Shown here one piece after another: positions 1 through 7,767 of a stretch of 19,525 nucleotides of DNA. The notes under the pieces were generated by a model. It searched no databases. It was not told the origin of the DNA and saw only the letters and a list, made by a program, of their open reading frames with translations. The translations under genes and the position numbers were made by a program. The DNA comes from Clostridiales bacterium. Lineage in GTDB: Bacteria > Bacillota > Clostridia > Oscillospirales > QAMX01. The stretch spans positions 1 to 19,525 of the forward strand of contig QAMX01000152.1 in assembly GCA_003149835.1 (NCBI GenBank), read 5' to 3'. Position 1 is the stretch's first letter, and every line of letters begins with the position of its first letter.

Positions 1-586
1 ACTGCCCGCCCGTATGCCGCAGCCGCGCCGCTTCGGCGGCGCGCTTTCTTCCCCGCTGAAAATAGTAGCCGAACACAAACGAGAGCGCTAAAATCGCCAT
101 AAAAACCGCGCAGATGATCAACAGCTCCATCTCCGTCTGCGGCAGATAGCCGAGCATGGCGAGGCCGGGCAGCAGCGGCGCAATCGTCGCGGCGACAAAG
201 AGGAGCATGGTAAACGCCAGATATCCGGCAAGGGTATTGACGACCGTGCTGGTCGATTGAAAAAGAAACGAAAACGCTTTGAGGTTGGCGATACAGCACA
301 GAAGCGCCATCCCCCAGATCACTAAGGCGGTGATCCAGAAGCCCTTGCGCAGATACCGCCCGCCCGTAAACGCCATGCCGACCCAGAACGCGCAGAACAG
401 GAAAGTCAGAATCAGGCCGAAAACGGTGACGTTCAGCGGTTCGCGCAGAACCCGGTAATGCAGAATCCCGAAAATCGCCGTAAACGCAACCAGAAACAAC
501 GCCATATCCGTATCGGAAAGGACGATGTTCGGCCCCTTTTTTCGTTCCTTTTTGTTGTGGATCATCGAAAACAGATTGAATTTCAT
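1..586 (-). CDS. Multi-pass membrane protein, function unknown (3' end outside window)
   Basis: Read on the minus strand, an open frame begins at an ATG at 584-586 and runs off the left edge without a stop, giving 195 visible residues. A GGAAAGG ribosome binding site lies a few bases upstream of this ATG. The visible protein has a basic N-terminus (residues 1-20, rich in Lys/Arg), then about five hydrophobic segments near residues 28-44, 52-74, 83-102, 115-148 and 154-176, followed by a basic segment (RGRKR around 178-182) that looks cytoplasmic. I do not recognise the family. It starts 16 bp after the stop of the acyltransferase-like gene, so it probably belongs to the same leftward transcription unit as ychF. 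The reading frame and the membrane topology are clear; the role is not. Confidence 0.75.
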   Translation of the reverse strand, partial: MKFNLFSMIHNKKERKKGPNIVLSDTDMALFLVAFTAIFGILHYRVLREPLNVTVFGLILTFLFCAFWVGMAFTGGRYLRKGFWITALVIWGMALLCCIANLKAFSFLFQSTSTVVNTLAGYLAFTMLLFVAATIAPLLPGLAMLGYLPQTEMELLIICAVFMAILALSFVFGYYFQRGRKRAAEAARLRHTGGQ

Positions 587-602
587 CGCATATCCTTTCC
601 TG

Positions 603-1334
603 TCAATAGAATTTTGCGATCAGCCAGACCAAACCTACGCACAGCGGCTGATGCAGCATATACACCCAAATAGTCTTCCGCCCGATCCATTCCAGAACCG
701 GGCAGCGGAAGCGGTAAAACCAGCGCGGAAAGCGGCCGGCGGCGATAAAAGTTCCCATCCATGTGCCGAACAGATAGATAAAAAAGAACGGAAACAGCGG
801 AAAATAATCCGCCGAGCGGAAGCCGGGCGCGCGGAAGCCGAACATCCACAGCCCTCTGAGGCCGGGATAGTAATGGTTCGGGATGTTCCACGTCAACGCC
901 GTCAGCGCCAAATACACGGCCGGGGCAAGAAAGGACGGCAGCAGCTTGTCAAGCGGCTTTTGCAGCAGTGCAAACAGCACCGCCGACGCGCCGAGGAAAT
1001 GCAGAATCCCAAAGCGGATGATCAGCGACGGGTCGTACACATAGGTGACGAGCGTCACGACCATGCCCGCGGCAAACATGATCAGCCCCCGTTTCAGGTT
1101 GTTCCGCGAAAAGCGGCACGATATCCCGCTCATGAGGATAAACAGGGACGCAAAAAACGTCTGCAAAAAGTCGACGAACGGAGAAAACAGCAGCTCGCCG
1201 CCGATAATCCGGGAATTATAGAGATCGATGTGCAGATGATAGACGACCATGAGCAGGATGGAAACGCCGCGCACAGCGTCGATGATGCCGACGCGGCCGG
1301 TTCCCCGCTCCGCCTTGTTCTCAGCCCCCGTCAT
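603..1334 (-). CDS. DUF1624 / heparan-alpha-glucosaminide N-acetyltransferase-like membrane protein
   Basis: This 243-residue protein is almost entirely hydrophobic, with about six or seven membrane segments after a short polar N-terminus. Near the start it shows D19-x2-R22-G23 followed by a hydrophobic helix and H33...D37, the typical opening of the DUF1624 (HGSNAT catalytic-like) membrane acyltransferase family, in which a membrane histidine is thought to carry an acyl group across the bilayer. The length fits bacterial members. The substrate is unknown; in bacteria such proteins are suspected to acylate envelope glycans. The ATG lies 14 bp after the ychF stop, without a strong ribosome binding site, so translation may depend on read-through from ychF. 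A related acyltransferase-3 family assignment is the main alternative. Confidence 0.8.
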   Translation of the reverse strand: MTGAENKAERGTGRVGIIDAVRGVSILLMVVYHLHIDLYNSRIIGGELLFSPFVDFLQTFFASLFILMSGISCRFSRNNLKRGLIMFAAGMVVTLVTYVYDPSLIIRFGILHFLGASAVLFALLQKPLDKLLPSFLAPAVYLALTALTWNIPNHYYPGLRGLWMFGFRAPGFRSADYFPLFPFFFIYLFGTWMGTFIAAGRFPRWFYRFRCPVLEWIGRKTIWVYMLHQPLCVGLVWLIAKFY

Positions 1335-1348
1335 GACGCGCCGCCCGA

Positions 1349-2443
1349 CTATACGTTGAAGCGGAACAGCACGACGTCGCCGTCGCGCATGACGTAGTCC
1401 TTGCCCTCGCTGCGCACCAGACCCTTGTCCTTGGCCGCCGCGAGCGAGCCGCAGGCAATCAGATCCTCATAGGCGACGACCTCGGCGCGGATAAAGCCGC
1501 GCTCAAAGTCCGAGTGAATCACGCCGGCGGCCTGCGGCGCTTTTGTGCCGCGCCGGATCGTCCACGCGCGCACCTCGGGCTTGCCCGCCGTCAGATAAGA
1601 AATCAGGCCGAGCAGATCGTATGACGCGGCGATCAGCCGGTCGAGACCGGAGCGTTCCAGCCCCAGCTCCGACAGAAACATCAGCTTGTCCTCTTCTTCC
1701 ATGCCGGCGATTTCCGCCTCAATCTGCGCGCACACGGGGATGACGCCCGCGCCGTGACCGGCGGCATAGGCGACGACGGCCTGATAGTGCGGGTTATTCT
1801 CGACGCCGCCGGAAAAATCCTTTTCGCTCATGTTCGCCGCGTAGAGAACGCGCTTGCCGGACAGCAGCGGCAGATCGGCGAGCAGCACGCGCTCCTCCTC
1901 GGTGCAGTCGAACGAAAGCGCGGGGTTGCCCTCGTTGAGATGCGCCGCCAGCCGCTCAAACAGTTCGGCGGCCTCGGCGTGCCTGCGGTCGCCCTTGGCC
2001 AGCTTCTTCTCCTTGTCAATCCGGCGCTCCGTCAGCTCGATATCGGAGAGAATCAGCTCGTAATTGATCGTTTCAATGTCGCGCAACGGGTCGATCGTTG
2101 TGTCCACATGGACGATGTCGCCGTCTTCAAAGCAGCGCACGACGTGGACGATGCCGTCCACCTCGCGGATGTGCGACAAAAAGCGGTTGCCGAGCCCCTC
2201 GCCCTTTGAAGCGCCGCGCACCAACCCGGCGATATCGACGAACTCGACGACGGCCGGCGTCACCTTATCAGGGTTGTAAAGCACCGCCAGCGCGTCCAAG
2301 CGCGCGTCCGGCACGGAGACAATGCCGACGTTGGGGTCGATGGTACAGAACGGGTAATTGGCCGCCTCGGCTTTTCCGGCGGTCATGGCGTTAAACAGCG
2401 TGCTCTTCCCGACGTTGGGAAGGCCGACGATCCCTAATTTCAT
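1349..2443 (-). CDS. ychF: Redox-regulated ATPase YchF (Obg-like ATPase)
   Basis: The 364 residues match YchF/OLA1 in length and motif order. The P-loop is at residues 7-15 (GLPNVGKST), the G3 motif DIAG at 70-73, and the G4 position reads NMSE (204-207) instead of NKxD, the change that makes this translation-factor-related GTPase use ATP. A coiled-coil segment follows (around 130-170), and the C-terminal 85 residues form the TGS domain. YchF binds ribosomes and affects stress and oxidative responses. The start ATG is preceded by GGAAGGAA at 2454-2461 with 10-nt spacing, and the gene has its own promoter at 2482-2510, so it probably heads a unit with the two membrane protein genes downstream. 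Confidence 0.97.
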   Translation of the reverse strand: MKLGIVGLPNVGKSTLFNAMTAGKAEAANYPFCTIDPNVGIVSVPDARLDALAVLYNPDKVTPAVVEFVDIAGLVRGASKGEGLGNRFLSHIREVDGIVHVVRCFEDGDIVHVDTTIDPLRDIETINYELILSDIELTERRIDKEKKLAKGDRRHAEAAELFERLAAHLNEGNPALSFDCTEEERVLLADLPLLSGKRVLYAANMSEKDFSGGVENNPHYQAVVAYAAGHGAGVIPVCAQIEAEIAGMEEEDKLMFLSELGLERSGLDRLIAASYDLLGLISYLTAGKPEVRAWTIRRGTKAPQAAGVIHSDFERGFIRAEVVAYEDLIACGSLAAAKDKGLVRSEGKDYVMRDGDVVLFRFNV

Positions 2444-2453
2444 ATTTGCAAAA

Positions 2454-2510
2454 TTCCTTCCGGTTGTTTCTCTTTCCCTATATTATACAACCCCAGGCGT
2501 CGTTTTTCAA
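2454..2510 (-). promoter_or_regulatory. Sigma-A-type promoter and ribosome binding site of ychF
   Basis: On the minus strand, -35 TTGAAA (2510-2505), a 17-bp spacer, and a perfect -10 TATAAT (2487-2482). Transcription would start near 2475, giving a leader of roughly 30 nt before the ATG at 2443, with the ribosome binding site at 2461-2454. This promoter overlaps the only sizeable leftward open frame upstream of ychF, which argues that the frame is not a gene. Confidence 0.85.
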
Positions 2511-2699
2511 GCGCTTTTCGCAAATGCGCGGCATCCATCCGGATTGAATGGAGATACAGAGCTGCTCCCTGTGCGGGCGCGCGCATGGGGACGCCTGCAC
2601 AGGGGGATTCTATATGAGGATGTCCAATATATGTCACCGAAGCGCACGGACGCCGCAGCAATCCTTTTGAGCGTTTTTTGCCATCAGCGTCTAGCCTCC

Positions 2700-2749
2700 A
2701 AATCCAAAGTGCGCCTGCGCGGTTGATTTCGCAGACGCACTTTGGATTT
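2700..2749 (-). terminator. Long hairpin, probable end of the sigma factor transcript
   Basis: Bases 2700-2719 pair with 2730-2749 in 19 of 20 positions (one C/A mismatch at 2714/2735) around a 10-nt loop. It sits 18 bp past the sigma factor stop. Neither side carries a clear T tract, although the arms themselves end in AAA/TTT, so it is an atypical terminator and could be a transcript-stabilising hairpin or a dispersed repeat instead. Confidence 0.5.
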
Positions 2750-2767
2750 CGGGATGAACAGGGTGAC

Positions 2768-4384
2768 TTAGTCGATGACGACGACGGTTTCCGGACAGGG
2801 ATAACCGAGGTCGCGCCGCTGAACGCCGCGTTCTATCGCCTCGTATACAAACATCATGGGAGACGGCATATACGGCATGCACAGCTTCTGATCGGGGACA
2901 CTTTTGAGGTGCGCGGGAATTTTTTTCTTCCGCGCGGCGATGAATCGCCCCATCGGTTCCGTCAGCACCGCAGCCAGCGCATTGACGGCTGCGTCTCTGA
3001 TTTTTTTGAATTCCTCATACTGTCCGTGTGTCAGACACGGCACCAGCAGCGACGGCATGCCGTTTTCAATCTGAACCATCCCGCACCGTTCCATTAGCGG
3101 CATATTTTTGAGCATTTTCGGCGTAAAGCCGACGCTATCCGGCGAAATACCCTTGTGGATGAGATAGAACAGCCGCAGCAAATCCGCCTCCATTTCGCCG
3201 TAGTTTTCGTATCCGAAGCCGTCATATTTTCCTTCTGGACTCAGAGCTGTTTCATAGTTGAGCAGCAGCAGATCCTTTGAACCGAGATATTCTTCAATTT
3301 GAACGCCGCGTTCTCCCGCCAAATTGTATTCTGTCCTCTCGTCCGCGTCCGTGTCCTCTGGATACTGTGACCCGAATGCGATCCACTTGCCGCCGTTGGG
3401 GCGGTCGGGGAAGACCTGCGGCCGGACATACGGCAACAGGCTGTCGAACAATCCCTTGTCGGCCACGGAGATCATCAGATACCGTTTCAGACGTTCGTTG
3501 GCAATACCGGCCTCCTTGAGCGCGGCGGCGGCCTTTTCGACCGCATCACAGTAGGCTTCCGCGTTTGCGGTGGCAAATTGCTTCTGGTCGCTGATGTATC
3601 TCACCCAATCCTTCGGTTCATAGATGACAAAATCCGTATAAACCCGCGCGCCGTTCTGTTTCATCAGCTCTTCCGCCACAAGCCTTTCTATGACCGGCTC
3701 GATATAGACCGCCGGAACGCCGATCGCCCGCGATAACTCCGTCACCGTTACCGGCGCTTCATAAGCGTGGAGAAGCAAATTCTGGGTCAGCAGGTCGTCA
3801 TCGCGCACCAGCGACATCGGTTCACCGTCCATACCGCACTGTCCGCTGTTTCGGACATACAGCTTTTGAGGTATGGAACTGTTTGCAGTATAGCTCTGCA
3901 TTTTATTCAATCCCTTTCTGATTTCGTTTCTTGCGCCGGCCAGGCGGCTTTTGACCGTACCGGACGGAATCCCCAGCTCCGCGGCGACCGTTTCAACACT
4001 CTCGCCGCAGAAATAGTGCCGAACGGTAATGGATCTGTATATTTCGGACAGGTATGCGACCTCCCGACGCACCGCCTCGGCTTCTTCTTCCGCGGCGATT
4101 CCGTCAAAGCAGTCGGTCTCGTCGGGACAATCAAAATCTGCTCCGACCAAGATGAGCGGCTGCCGATATTTCTTCCGCAGCCAGTCACAGTGCCTTCGCC
4201 GCAACACCGTCAGCAGCCAGCCGCGCAGATCGGCGATCTCCTCACCGCCGCGCAACGCCAAAAGCGCCGAAAGCAGCGTGTCCTGCGTCAGCTCGCCCGC
4301 CAACTCCCAGTCTTCGCACAGACGCAGCGCCGCTGAGAATAGAAATTCCGTCTGGTTTTCAAGGTCTTTATCTTTGTTCCGCAT
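2768..4384 (-). CDS. ECF-type sigma-70 family RNA polymerase sigma factor with long C-terminal extension
   Basis: The first 160 residues are a group 4 (ECF) sigma factor: region 2 at about 10-70, including ELTQDTLLSA and the DLRGWLLTVLRRR segment, and region 4 at about 108-160 with the helix-turn-helix ESVETVAAELGIPSGTVKSRL. The remaining 375 or so residues are unusual. They begin with a winged-helix-like stretch (about 198-250, VTVTELSRAIGVP then a hairpin-like segment), followed by a large soluble region with no membrane segment. The start is taken as the ATG at 4382-4384 (538 residues) because AAGGA at 4393-4397 is 8 nt upstream; the ATG three codons earlier has that sequence directly abutting it. 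Ordinary ECF factors are 160-200 residues; extended ones usually use the extension for sensing. No anti-sigma gene lies beside it, so the extension may do this job. Confidence 0.85.
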   Translation of the reverse strand: MRNKDKDLENQTEFLFSAALRLCEDWELAGELTQDTLLSALLALRGGEEIADLRGWLLTVLRRRHCDWLRKKYRQPLILVGADFDCPDETDCFDGIAAEEEAEAVRREVAYLSEIYRSITVRHYFCGESVETVAAELGIPSGTVKSRLAGARNEIRKGLNKMQSYTANSSIPQKLYVRNSGQCGMDGEPMSLVRDDDLLTQNLLLHAYEAPVTVTELSRAIGVPAVYIEPVIERLVAEELMKQNGARVYTDFVIYEPKDWVRYISDQKQFATANAEAYCDAVEKAAAALKEAGIANERLKRYLMISVADKGLFDSLLPYVRPQVFPDRPNGGKWIAFGSQYPEDTDADERTEYNLAGERGVQIEEYLGSKDLLLLNYETALSPEGKYDGFGYENYGEMEADLLRLFYLIHKGISPDSVGFTPKMLKNMPLMERCGMVQIENGMPSLLVPCLTHGQYEEFKKIRDAAVNALAAVLTEPMGRFIAARKKKIPAHLKSVPDQKLCMPYMPSPMMFVYEAIERGVQRRDLGYPCPETVVVID

Positions 4385-4392
4385 GGCCAACA

Positions 4393-4397
4393 TCCTT
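4393..4397 (-). promoter_or_regulatory. Ribosome binding site that decides the sigma factor start
   Basis: AAGGA on the minus strand, 8 nt before the ATG at 4384. It directly abuts the alternative ATG at 4393, which therefore could not use it. Confidence 0.65.
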
Positions 4398-4520
4398 TTT
4401 GAAAGCTTTCATTTACAAGGTCGCAGAAACCGCTGCTCGGTTCATCACGGATCGGATCTTTTTTTCAGGCGTTCGATATCCTCTTTCACCGCGCCCGCCC
4501 TCTTTTCCGTCTCCTCTGCC

Positions 4521-4549
4521 ATTATACACACGAGGCCGCTGGAAAACAA
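4521..4549 (-). promoter_or_regulatory. Candidate promoter of the sigma factor gene
   Basis: Minus strand: -35 TTGTTT (4549-4544), 17-bp spacer, perfect -10 TATAAT (4526-4521). The leader would be about 130 nt. Closer to the gene, TGAACC (4444-4439) and CGAC (4423-4420) are 15 bp apart, which faintly resembles an ECF promoter and could reflect self-activation, but this is weak. Confidence 0.55.
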
Positions 4550-4624
4550 GCGCGGCGGAGTTGTTCCAGCAAGAGAAAAACACCGACAAGCCTGCATAAA
4601 TTTACATCGGATGTATAAAATCCC

Positions 4625-4653
4625 TTGCAATCGGCGGGCGGATATGCTAAAAT
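4625..4653 (+). promoter_or_regulatory. Promoter of the dxs-tlyA-nadK-argR-recN unit
   Basis: -35 TTGCAA (4625-4630), 17-bp spacer, -10 TAAAAT (4648-4653) with an upstream TG at 4645-4646 giving an extended -10. Start of transcription would be near 4660, leaving a leader of about 170 nt before dxs. No other comparable promoter is visible before recN ends. Confidence 0.7.
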
Positions 4654-4827
4654 ATGTTCACTGCGGTACCGGCTGTTTCAGGCGTATTCAGAGGCGATTT
4701 TCGCCTATTTTCGTCGCCGGCTGCGTGTAAAGCCGCCGTTTTGACGCGGCGGAGCGGGGAGGCGGCTTGAAGCTGTTCATTGTTCGCCGTCCCTCTGATT
4801 TTTTATGTTTTCAGAGGCTTTATTATA

Positions 4828-6756
4828 ATGAAAAAAAGCGAAAACCCCGCCGTTTCCGCCCCGGAGGCGGCGGCATCGCCGGAATCCCTGCCGATTCTCA
4901 GCCGAATCGACTGTCCAGACGATATCAAGCGGCTTTCCAGAGCCGAGCTTTTGCGGCTGTGCGCGGAAACGCGCCGCTTTTTAATTGACACGCTCTCGCA
5001 GACCGGCGGCCACGTCGCCTCCAACCTCGGCGTCGTCGAGCTGACCGTGGCGCTCCACCGCTGTTTCGACACCGAGCGCGACCGCCTCGTCTTTGACGTC
5101 GGACATCAGTGCTACGCGCACAAGCTGTTTACCGGCCGCCGCGCCGCATTTTCGACGCTTCGCACTTCCGGCGGGCTCTCCGGCTTTCCAAAGCCCGCTG
5201 AGAGCGCGCACGACGCCTTTATTTCCGGCCACGGCTCGACCTCGATCTCCGTCGCGCTCGGTTTGGCGCGCGCGCAGCTCGGTCTGCCCAAAGCCCGCCG
5301 CAGCCATGTGGTCGCCCTGATCGGCGACGGCGCGATGACGGGCGGGCTGGCCTATGAAGGGCTCAACGACGCGGGCGCAGCCAAGCTCCCGCTCATCGTC
5401 GTTCTCAACGACAACGGCATGTCGATCGGCAAAAGCGTCGGCGCGCTCTCGAAAATGCTGACGCGCTTCCGCGTCCAGCCCAATTATCAGACCGCCAAGA
5501 AAACCTATCACCGCCTGATTGACGCCGTCCCGGGCGGGGAGCGGATCAACCGGGTCGTCAGCGGCGTCCGCGACGGCATCAAGTATTCGATCATCCCCAA
5601 CACCTTTTTTGAAAGCATGGGCTTTGAATACATCGGCCCTGTGGACGGACACGACGTGTTCGAGCTCTGCCGCATTTTTGAGCAGGCAAAATCGTTTGAC
5701 AAGCCGGTGCTGATCCACGCGATTACCCAGAAAGGCCGCGGCTACGCCTTTTCCGAGGGCAGCCCCGAGCATTTTCACGGCGTCGACGGCTTTGACGTCG
5801 CCTCCGGCCGCTGCGTCAAGGGCTGCGCCGAGCCGTTCAGCGCCGTTTTCGGCGAGACCCTCTGCGCGCTCGCCGCTGAAAACCGCGACGTCTACGCCAT
5901 TACCGCCGCCATGCAGGCCGGCGCGGGTCTGTCGGAGTTTGCCGCGCGCTTTCCCGACCGCTACATCGACGTCGGCATCGCCGAGGAGCACGCCGTCACC
6001 ATGGCGTCCGGTCTCGCCGCCGGCGGAAAACGGCCGTTCGTCGCCATTTATTCGACCTTTTTGCAGCGCGCCTTCGATGAAATTCTCCACGACGCCGGCA
6101 TTATGCGCCTGCCCGTCGTTTTCTGCGTCGACCGCTGCGGCCTCGTCGGCGAGGACGGCGAAACCCACCAGGGGCTGTATGATCTGGCGATGCTCAAAAG
6201 CGTGCCGGATATGGCCGTCTATATGCCGTCCAACGCCTGCGAGCTGCGCGCGATGCTGCGGCTGGCGCTCGACCGCGCCGAAGGGCCGACGGCGATCCGC
6301 TATTCGCGCGGCCGCATGGCTGACTTTTCCGAGGATACGGCGGCTTCCCCCGTCTTTCCGCTCCGCTCCGGCGCGGATATCACCATTCTCGCCGCCGGAA
6401 GGCTCATCGACACGGCTCTGGAAGCGGCGGCGCGGCTCGCCGGCCGCGGCATATCCGCGGGCGTGCTGAAACTGAACCGCGTCCATCCGCTCCCGCTCGA
6501 CGAGATTTTTGCGGCGGCGTGTCCGCGGCTGCTCGTCGTTGAGGAGGCCGCGGCGCACGGTTCGGCGGGCGTTTCGCTGGCGGCGGCGGCCTGTAACCTG
6601 CCGGTCTCCGTCTATCCGCTCAACTGCGGCGACCGCTATATCCCCCAAGCGACGGTTGCCGAGCAGCTCGCGCTCTGCGGGCTTGACGCGGAAAGCGTGG
6701 CGCGCCGGGCCGAGGAAATCATCGCGCAGGACAAAACGGCAAATGAAAAAAAATAG
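4828..6756 (+). CDS. dxs: 1-deoxy-D-xylulose-5-phosphate synthase
   Basis: Dxs condenses pyruvate and glyceraldehyde 3-phosphate, with thiamine diphosphate, to make DXP, the first step of the MEP isoprenoid route and a precursor of thiamine and pyridoxal. The 642-residue protein shows the thiamine diphosphate/Mg motif GDGAMTGG at 166-173 with N194 in NDNGMS, the GPVDGHD segment, and the catalytic glutamate E386 in GIAEEHAVTMASG, followed by the pyrimidine-binding region and the C-terminal transketolase domain. About 20 extra residues precede the usual start of the family. The ATG at 4828 is chosen because AGAGG lies 10 nt upstream; a frame extension to a TTG at 4780 has no support. The usual Firmicutes upstream neighbours xseA, xseB and ispA are absent here, and dxs has its own promoter. 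Confidence 0.97.
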   Translation: MKKSENPAVSAPEAAASPESLPILSRIDCPDDIKRLSRAELLRLCAETRRFLIDTLSQTGGHVASNLGVVELTVALHRCFDTERDRLVFDVGHQCYAHKLFTGRRAAFSTLRTSGGLSGFPKPAESAHDAFISGHGSTSISVALGLARAQLGLPKARRSHVVALIGDGAMTGGLAYEGLNDAGAAKLPLIVVLNDNGMSIGKSVGALSKMLTRFRVQPNYQTAKKTYHRLIDAVPGGERINRVVSGVRDGIKYSIIPNTFFESMGFEYIGPVDGHDVFELCRIFEQAKSFDKPVLIHAITQKGRGYAFSEGSPEHFHGVDGFDVASGRCVKGCAEPFSAVFGETLCALAAENRDVYAITAAMQAGAGLSEFAARFPDRYIDVGIAEEHAVTMASGLAAGGKRPFVAIYSTFLQRAFDEILHDAGIMRLPVVFCVDRCGLVGEDGETHQGLYDLAMLKSVPDMAVYMPSNACELRAMLRLALDRAEGPTAIRYSRGRMADFSEDTAASPVFPLRSGADITILAAGRLIDTALEAAARLAGRGISAGVLKLNRVHPLPLDEIFAAACPRLLVVEEAAAHGSAGVSLAAAACNLPVSVYPLNCGDRYIPQATVAEQLALCGLDAESVARRAEEIIAQDKTANEKK

Positions 6757-6758
6757 AA

Positions 6759-6779
6759 GGCGCTCCTTTTGGCAGCGCC
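6759..6779 (+). other. Small hairpin between dxs and tlyA
   Basis: GGCGCT (6759-6764) pairs with AGCGCC (6774-6779) just after the dxs stop. The nearest T run (6801-6807) is too far away for a normal terminator. A second inverted repeat, TCCGAA/TTCGGA (6810-6815 and 6835-6840), follows. These may tune read-through, but the genes look co-transcribed. Confidence 0.35.
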
Positions 6780-6878
6780 GGAATCTCTGGATAGAAACAG
6801 TTTTTTTCATCCGAACTCCGCTCCGCCGCGCGGCTTCGGATGCTGAATTTTTGCGGCGGAGAAACGGAGCGTTTGGCG

Positions 6879-7646
6879 ATGCGCCTCGACACGGCGGTAT
6901 TTCAGCGCGGGCTGACCGACAGCCGCGAAAAAGCCCGGCGGCTGATCCTCGGCGGGTTTGTCTCCGTCGGCGGGCAGGTGGTGACGAAACCCTCCTTTGC
7001 CGTCGCGGAGGACGCGGCCGTCGCGGTCGCCGCCAACGACGATTTTGTCGGCCGCGGCGCCTATAAGCTTCTCGCCGCCTTGGACGCGTTTTCCGTCGAT
7101 CTGACGGACAGCGTCTGTCTCGATATCGGCGCCTCCACCGGCGGCTTCTGCGAGGTCATGCTCCGCCGCGGCGCGCGCACCGTCTACGCGGTAGACGTCG
7201 GAACGGGCCAGCTCGCGGCGCGTCTGGCCGCGGACGAGCGCGTCGTCAACATGGAACAGACGGACGCGCGGACTCTGACGCGGGAAAGCTTTGCCGTTCC
7301 GCCTGATTTCTGCTCCGTCGACGTCTCGTTTATCTCTCTGGAACACGTTGTGCCGCCTCTGGCCGCCCGGTTCGACTGTCGTTTCGTCGCCCTTGTCAAG
7401 CCGCAGTTTGAGGCCGGCCGCGCCGATATCGGCAAGCGCGGCGTCGTCAAAAGCGCGGCGGCGCACGAGCGCGTCCTTGACGGTTTCTGTATGATGCTTG
7501 AACGCAACGGGCTGTCTCTGTCCGGTCTGATTCCGAGCCCTGTGCGCGGCGGCGACGGAAACGCCGAGTATCTGGCGGCGTTTTCCCGCGAAAGCTCCGA
7601 TTTCACGCCGGATATCCGCGCCGTTGTGCGCTCCGCGCTCGCTTAG
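6879..7646 (+). CDS. tlyA: TlyA family 16S/23S rRNA (cytidine-2'-O)-methyltransferase
   Basis: TlyA proteins add 2'-O-methyl groups to ribosomal RNA with S-adenosylmethionine and are often mislabelled hemolysin A. The 255 residues begin with an S4 RNA-binding domain (about 1-65; RLDTAVFQRGLTDSREKARR), then an FtsJ/RrmJ-type Rossmann methyltransferase with the SAM loop DIGASTGGF at 82-90, and LVKPQFEAGR in the catalytic half. The start at 6879 is preferred over an in-frame ATG at 6840 because it aligns with the family's MRLD opening and has GGAG about 9 nt upstream, whereas 6840 has none. Its place between dxs and nadK is the usual one in Clostridia. Confidence 0.95.
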   Translation: MRLDTAVFQRGLTDSREKARRLILGGFVSVGGQVVTKPSFAVAEDAAVAVAANDDFVGRGAYKLLAALDAFSVDLTDSVCLDIGASTGGFCEVMLRRGARTVYAVDVGTGQLAARLAADERVVNMEQTDARTLTRESFAVPPDFCSVDVSFISLEHVVPPLAARFDCRFVALVKPQFEAGRADIGKRGVVKSAAAHERVLDGFCMMLERNGLSLSGLIPSPVRGGDGNAEYLAAFSRESSDFTPDIRAVVRSALA

Positions 7647-7653
7647 CGCGGCC

Positions 7654-7683
7654 GGCGCGGTTCCGTATGCTCCGTACCGCGCC
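7654..7683 (+). other. GC-rich hairpin after tlyA
   Basis: GGCGCGGT (7654-7661) pairs perfectly with ACCGCGCC (7676-7683) around a 14-nt loop, 8 bp after the tlyA stop. Only a short T run (GTTTCT) follows, so it is at best a weak or partial terminator within the unit. Confidence 0.4.
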
Positions 7684-7767
7684 CGCGTTTCTCCCATCCG
7701 TCCGCAGCGGCGTCATCATTTTGACAGGCTCCCGCAAAGTTTGAGCCGGAAAGGCGTTTGGACATCC

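Larger units (their letters stand above)
2444..2767. other. Intergenic region between the sigma factor gene and ychF
   Basis: This 324-bp stretch holds the ychF promoter and two hairpins. The first (2566-2605) pairs 2566-2579 with 2592-2605 with one mismatch around a 12-nt loop. The second (2700-2749) is a much stronger 20-bp stem and is listed separately. Short open frames here lack a ribosome binding site and overlap the promoter, so no gene is called. Confidence 0.7.
4394..4827. other. Divergent promoter region between the sigma factor gene and dxs
   Basis: These 434 bp separate genes that point away from each other. They contain a leftward promoter at 4521-4549 and a rightward promoter at 4625-4653, both listed separately. 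Short open frames in both directions lack convincing ribosome binding sites and overlap the promoters, so I see no gene here. Confidence 0.7.

Noticed and set aside
525..1397. A 290-codon plus-strand frame opposite the acyltransferase-like gene
   Set aside because: Charged, low-complexity antisense product; the minus strand frame has clear membrane helices and family motifs.
2440..2661. A 73-codon minus-strand frame overlapping the ychF start
   Set aside because: It runs over the ychF promoter and has no ribosome binding site or recognisable domain.
4445..4630. A short Lys/Glu-rich minus-strand frame upstream of the sigma factor gene
   Set aside because: Its plausible ATG overlaps the -10 hexamer and there is no ribosome binding site.
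4981..6810. A 609-codon open frame on the minus strand opposite dxs
   Set aside because: It mirrors dxs almost completely, lacks a ribosome binding site, and its Arg/Ala/Gly-rich composition is what GC-rich antisense frames give.
7731..7736. TTGACA upstream of nadK as a promoter
   Set aside because: No -10-like hexamer lies at 16-18 bp downstream.
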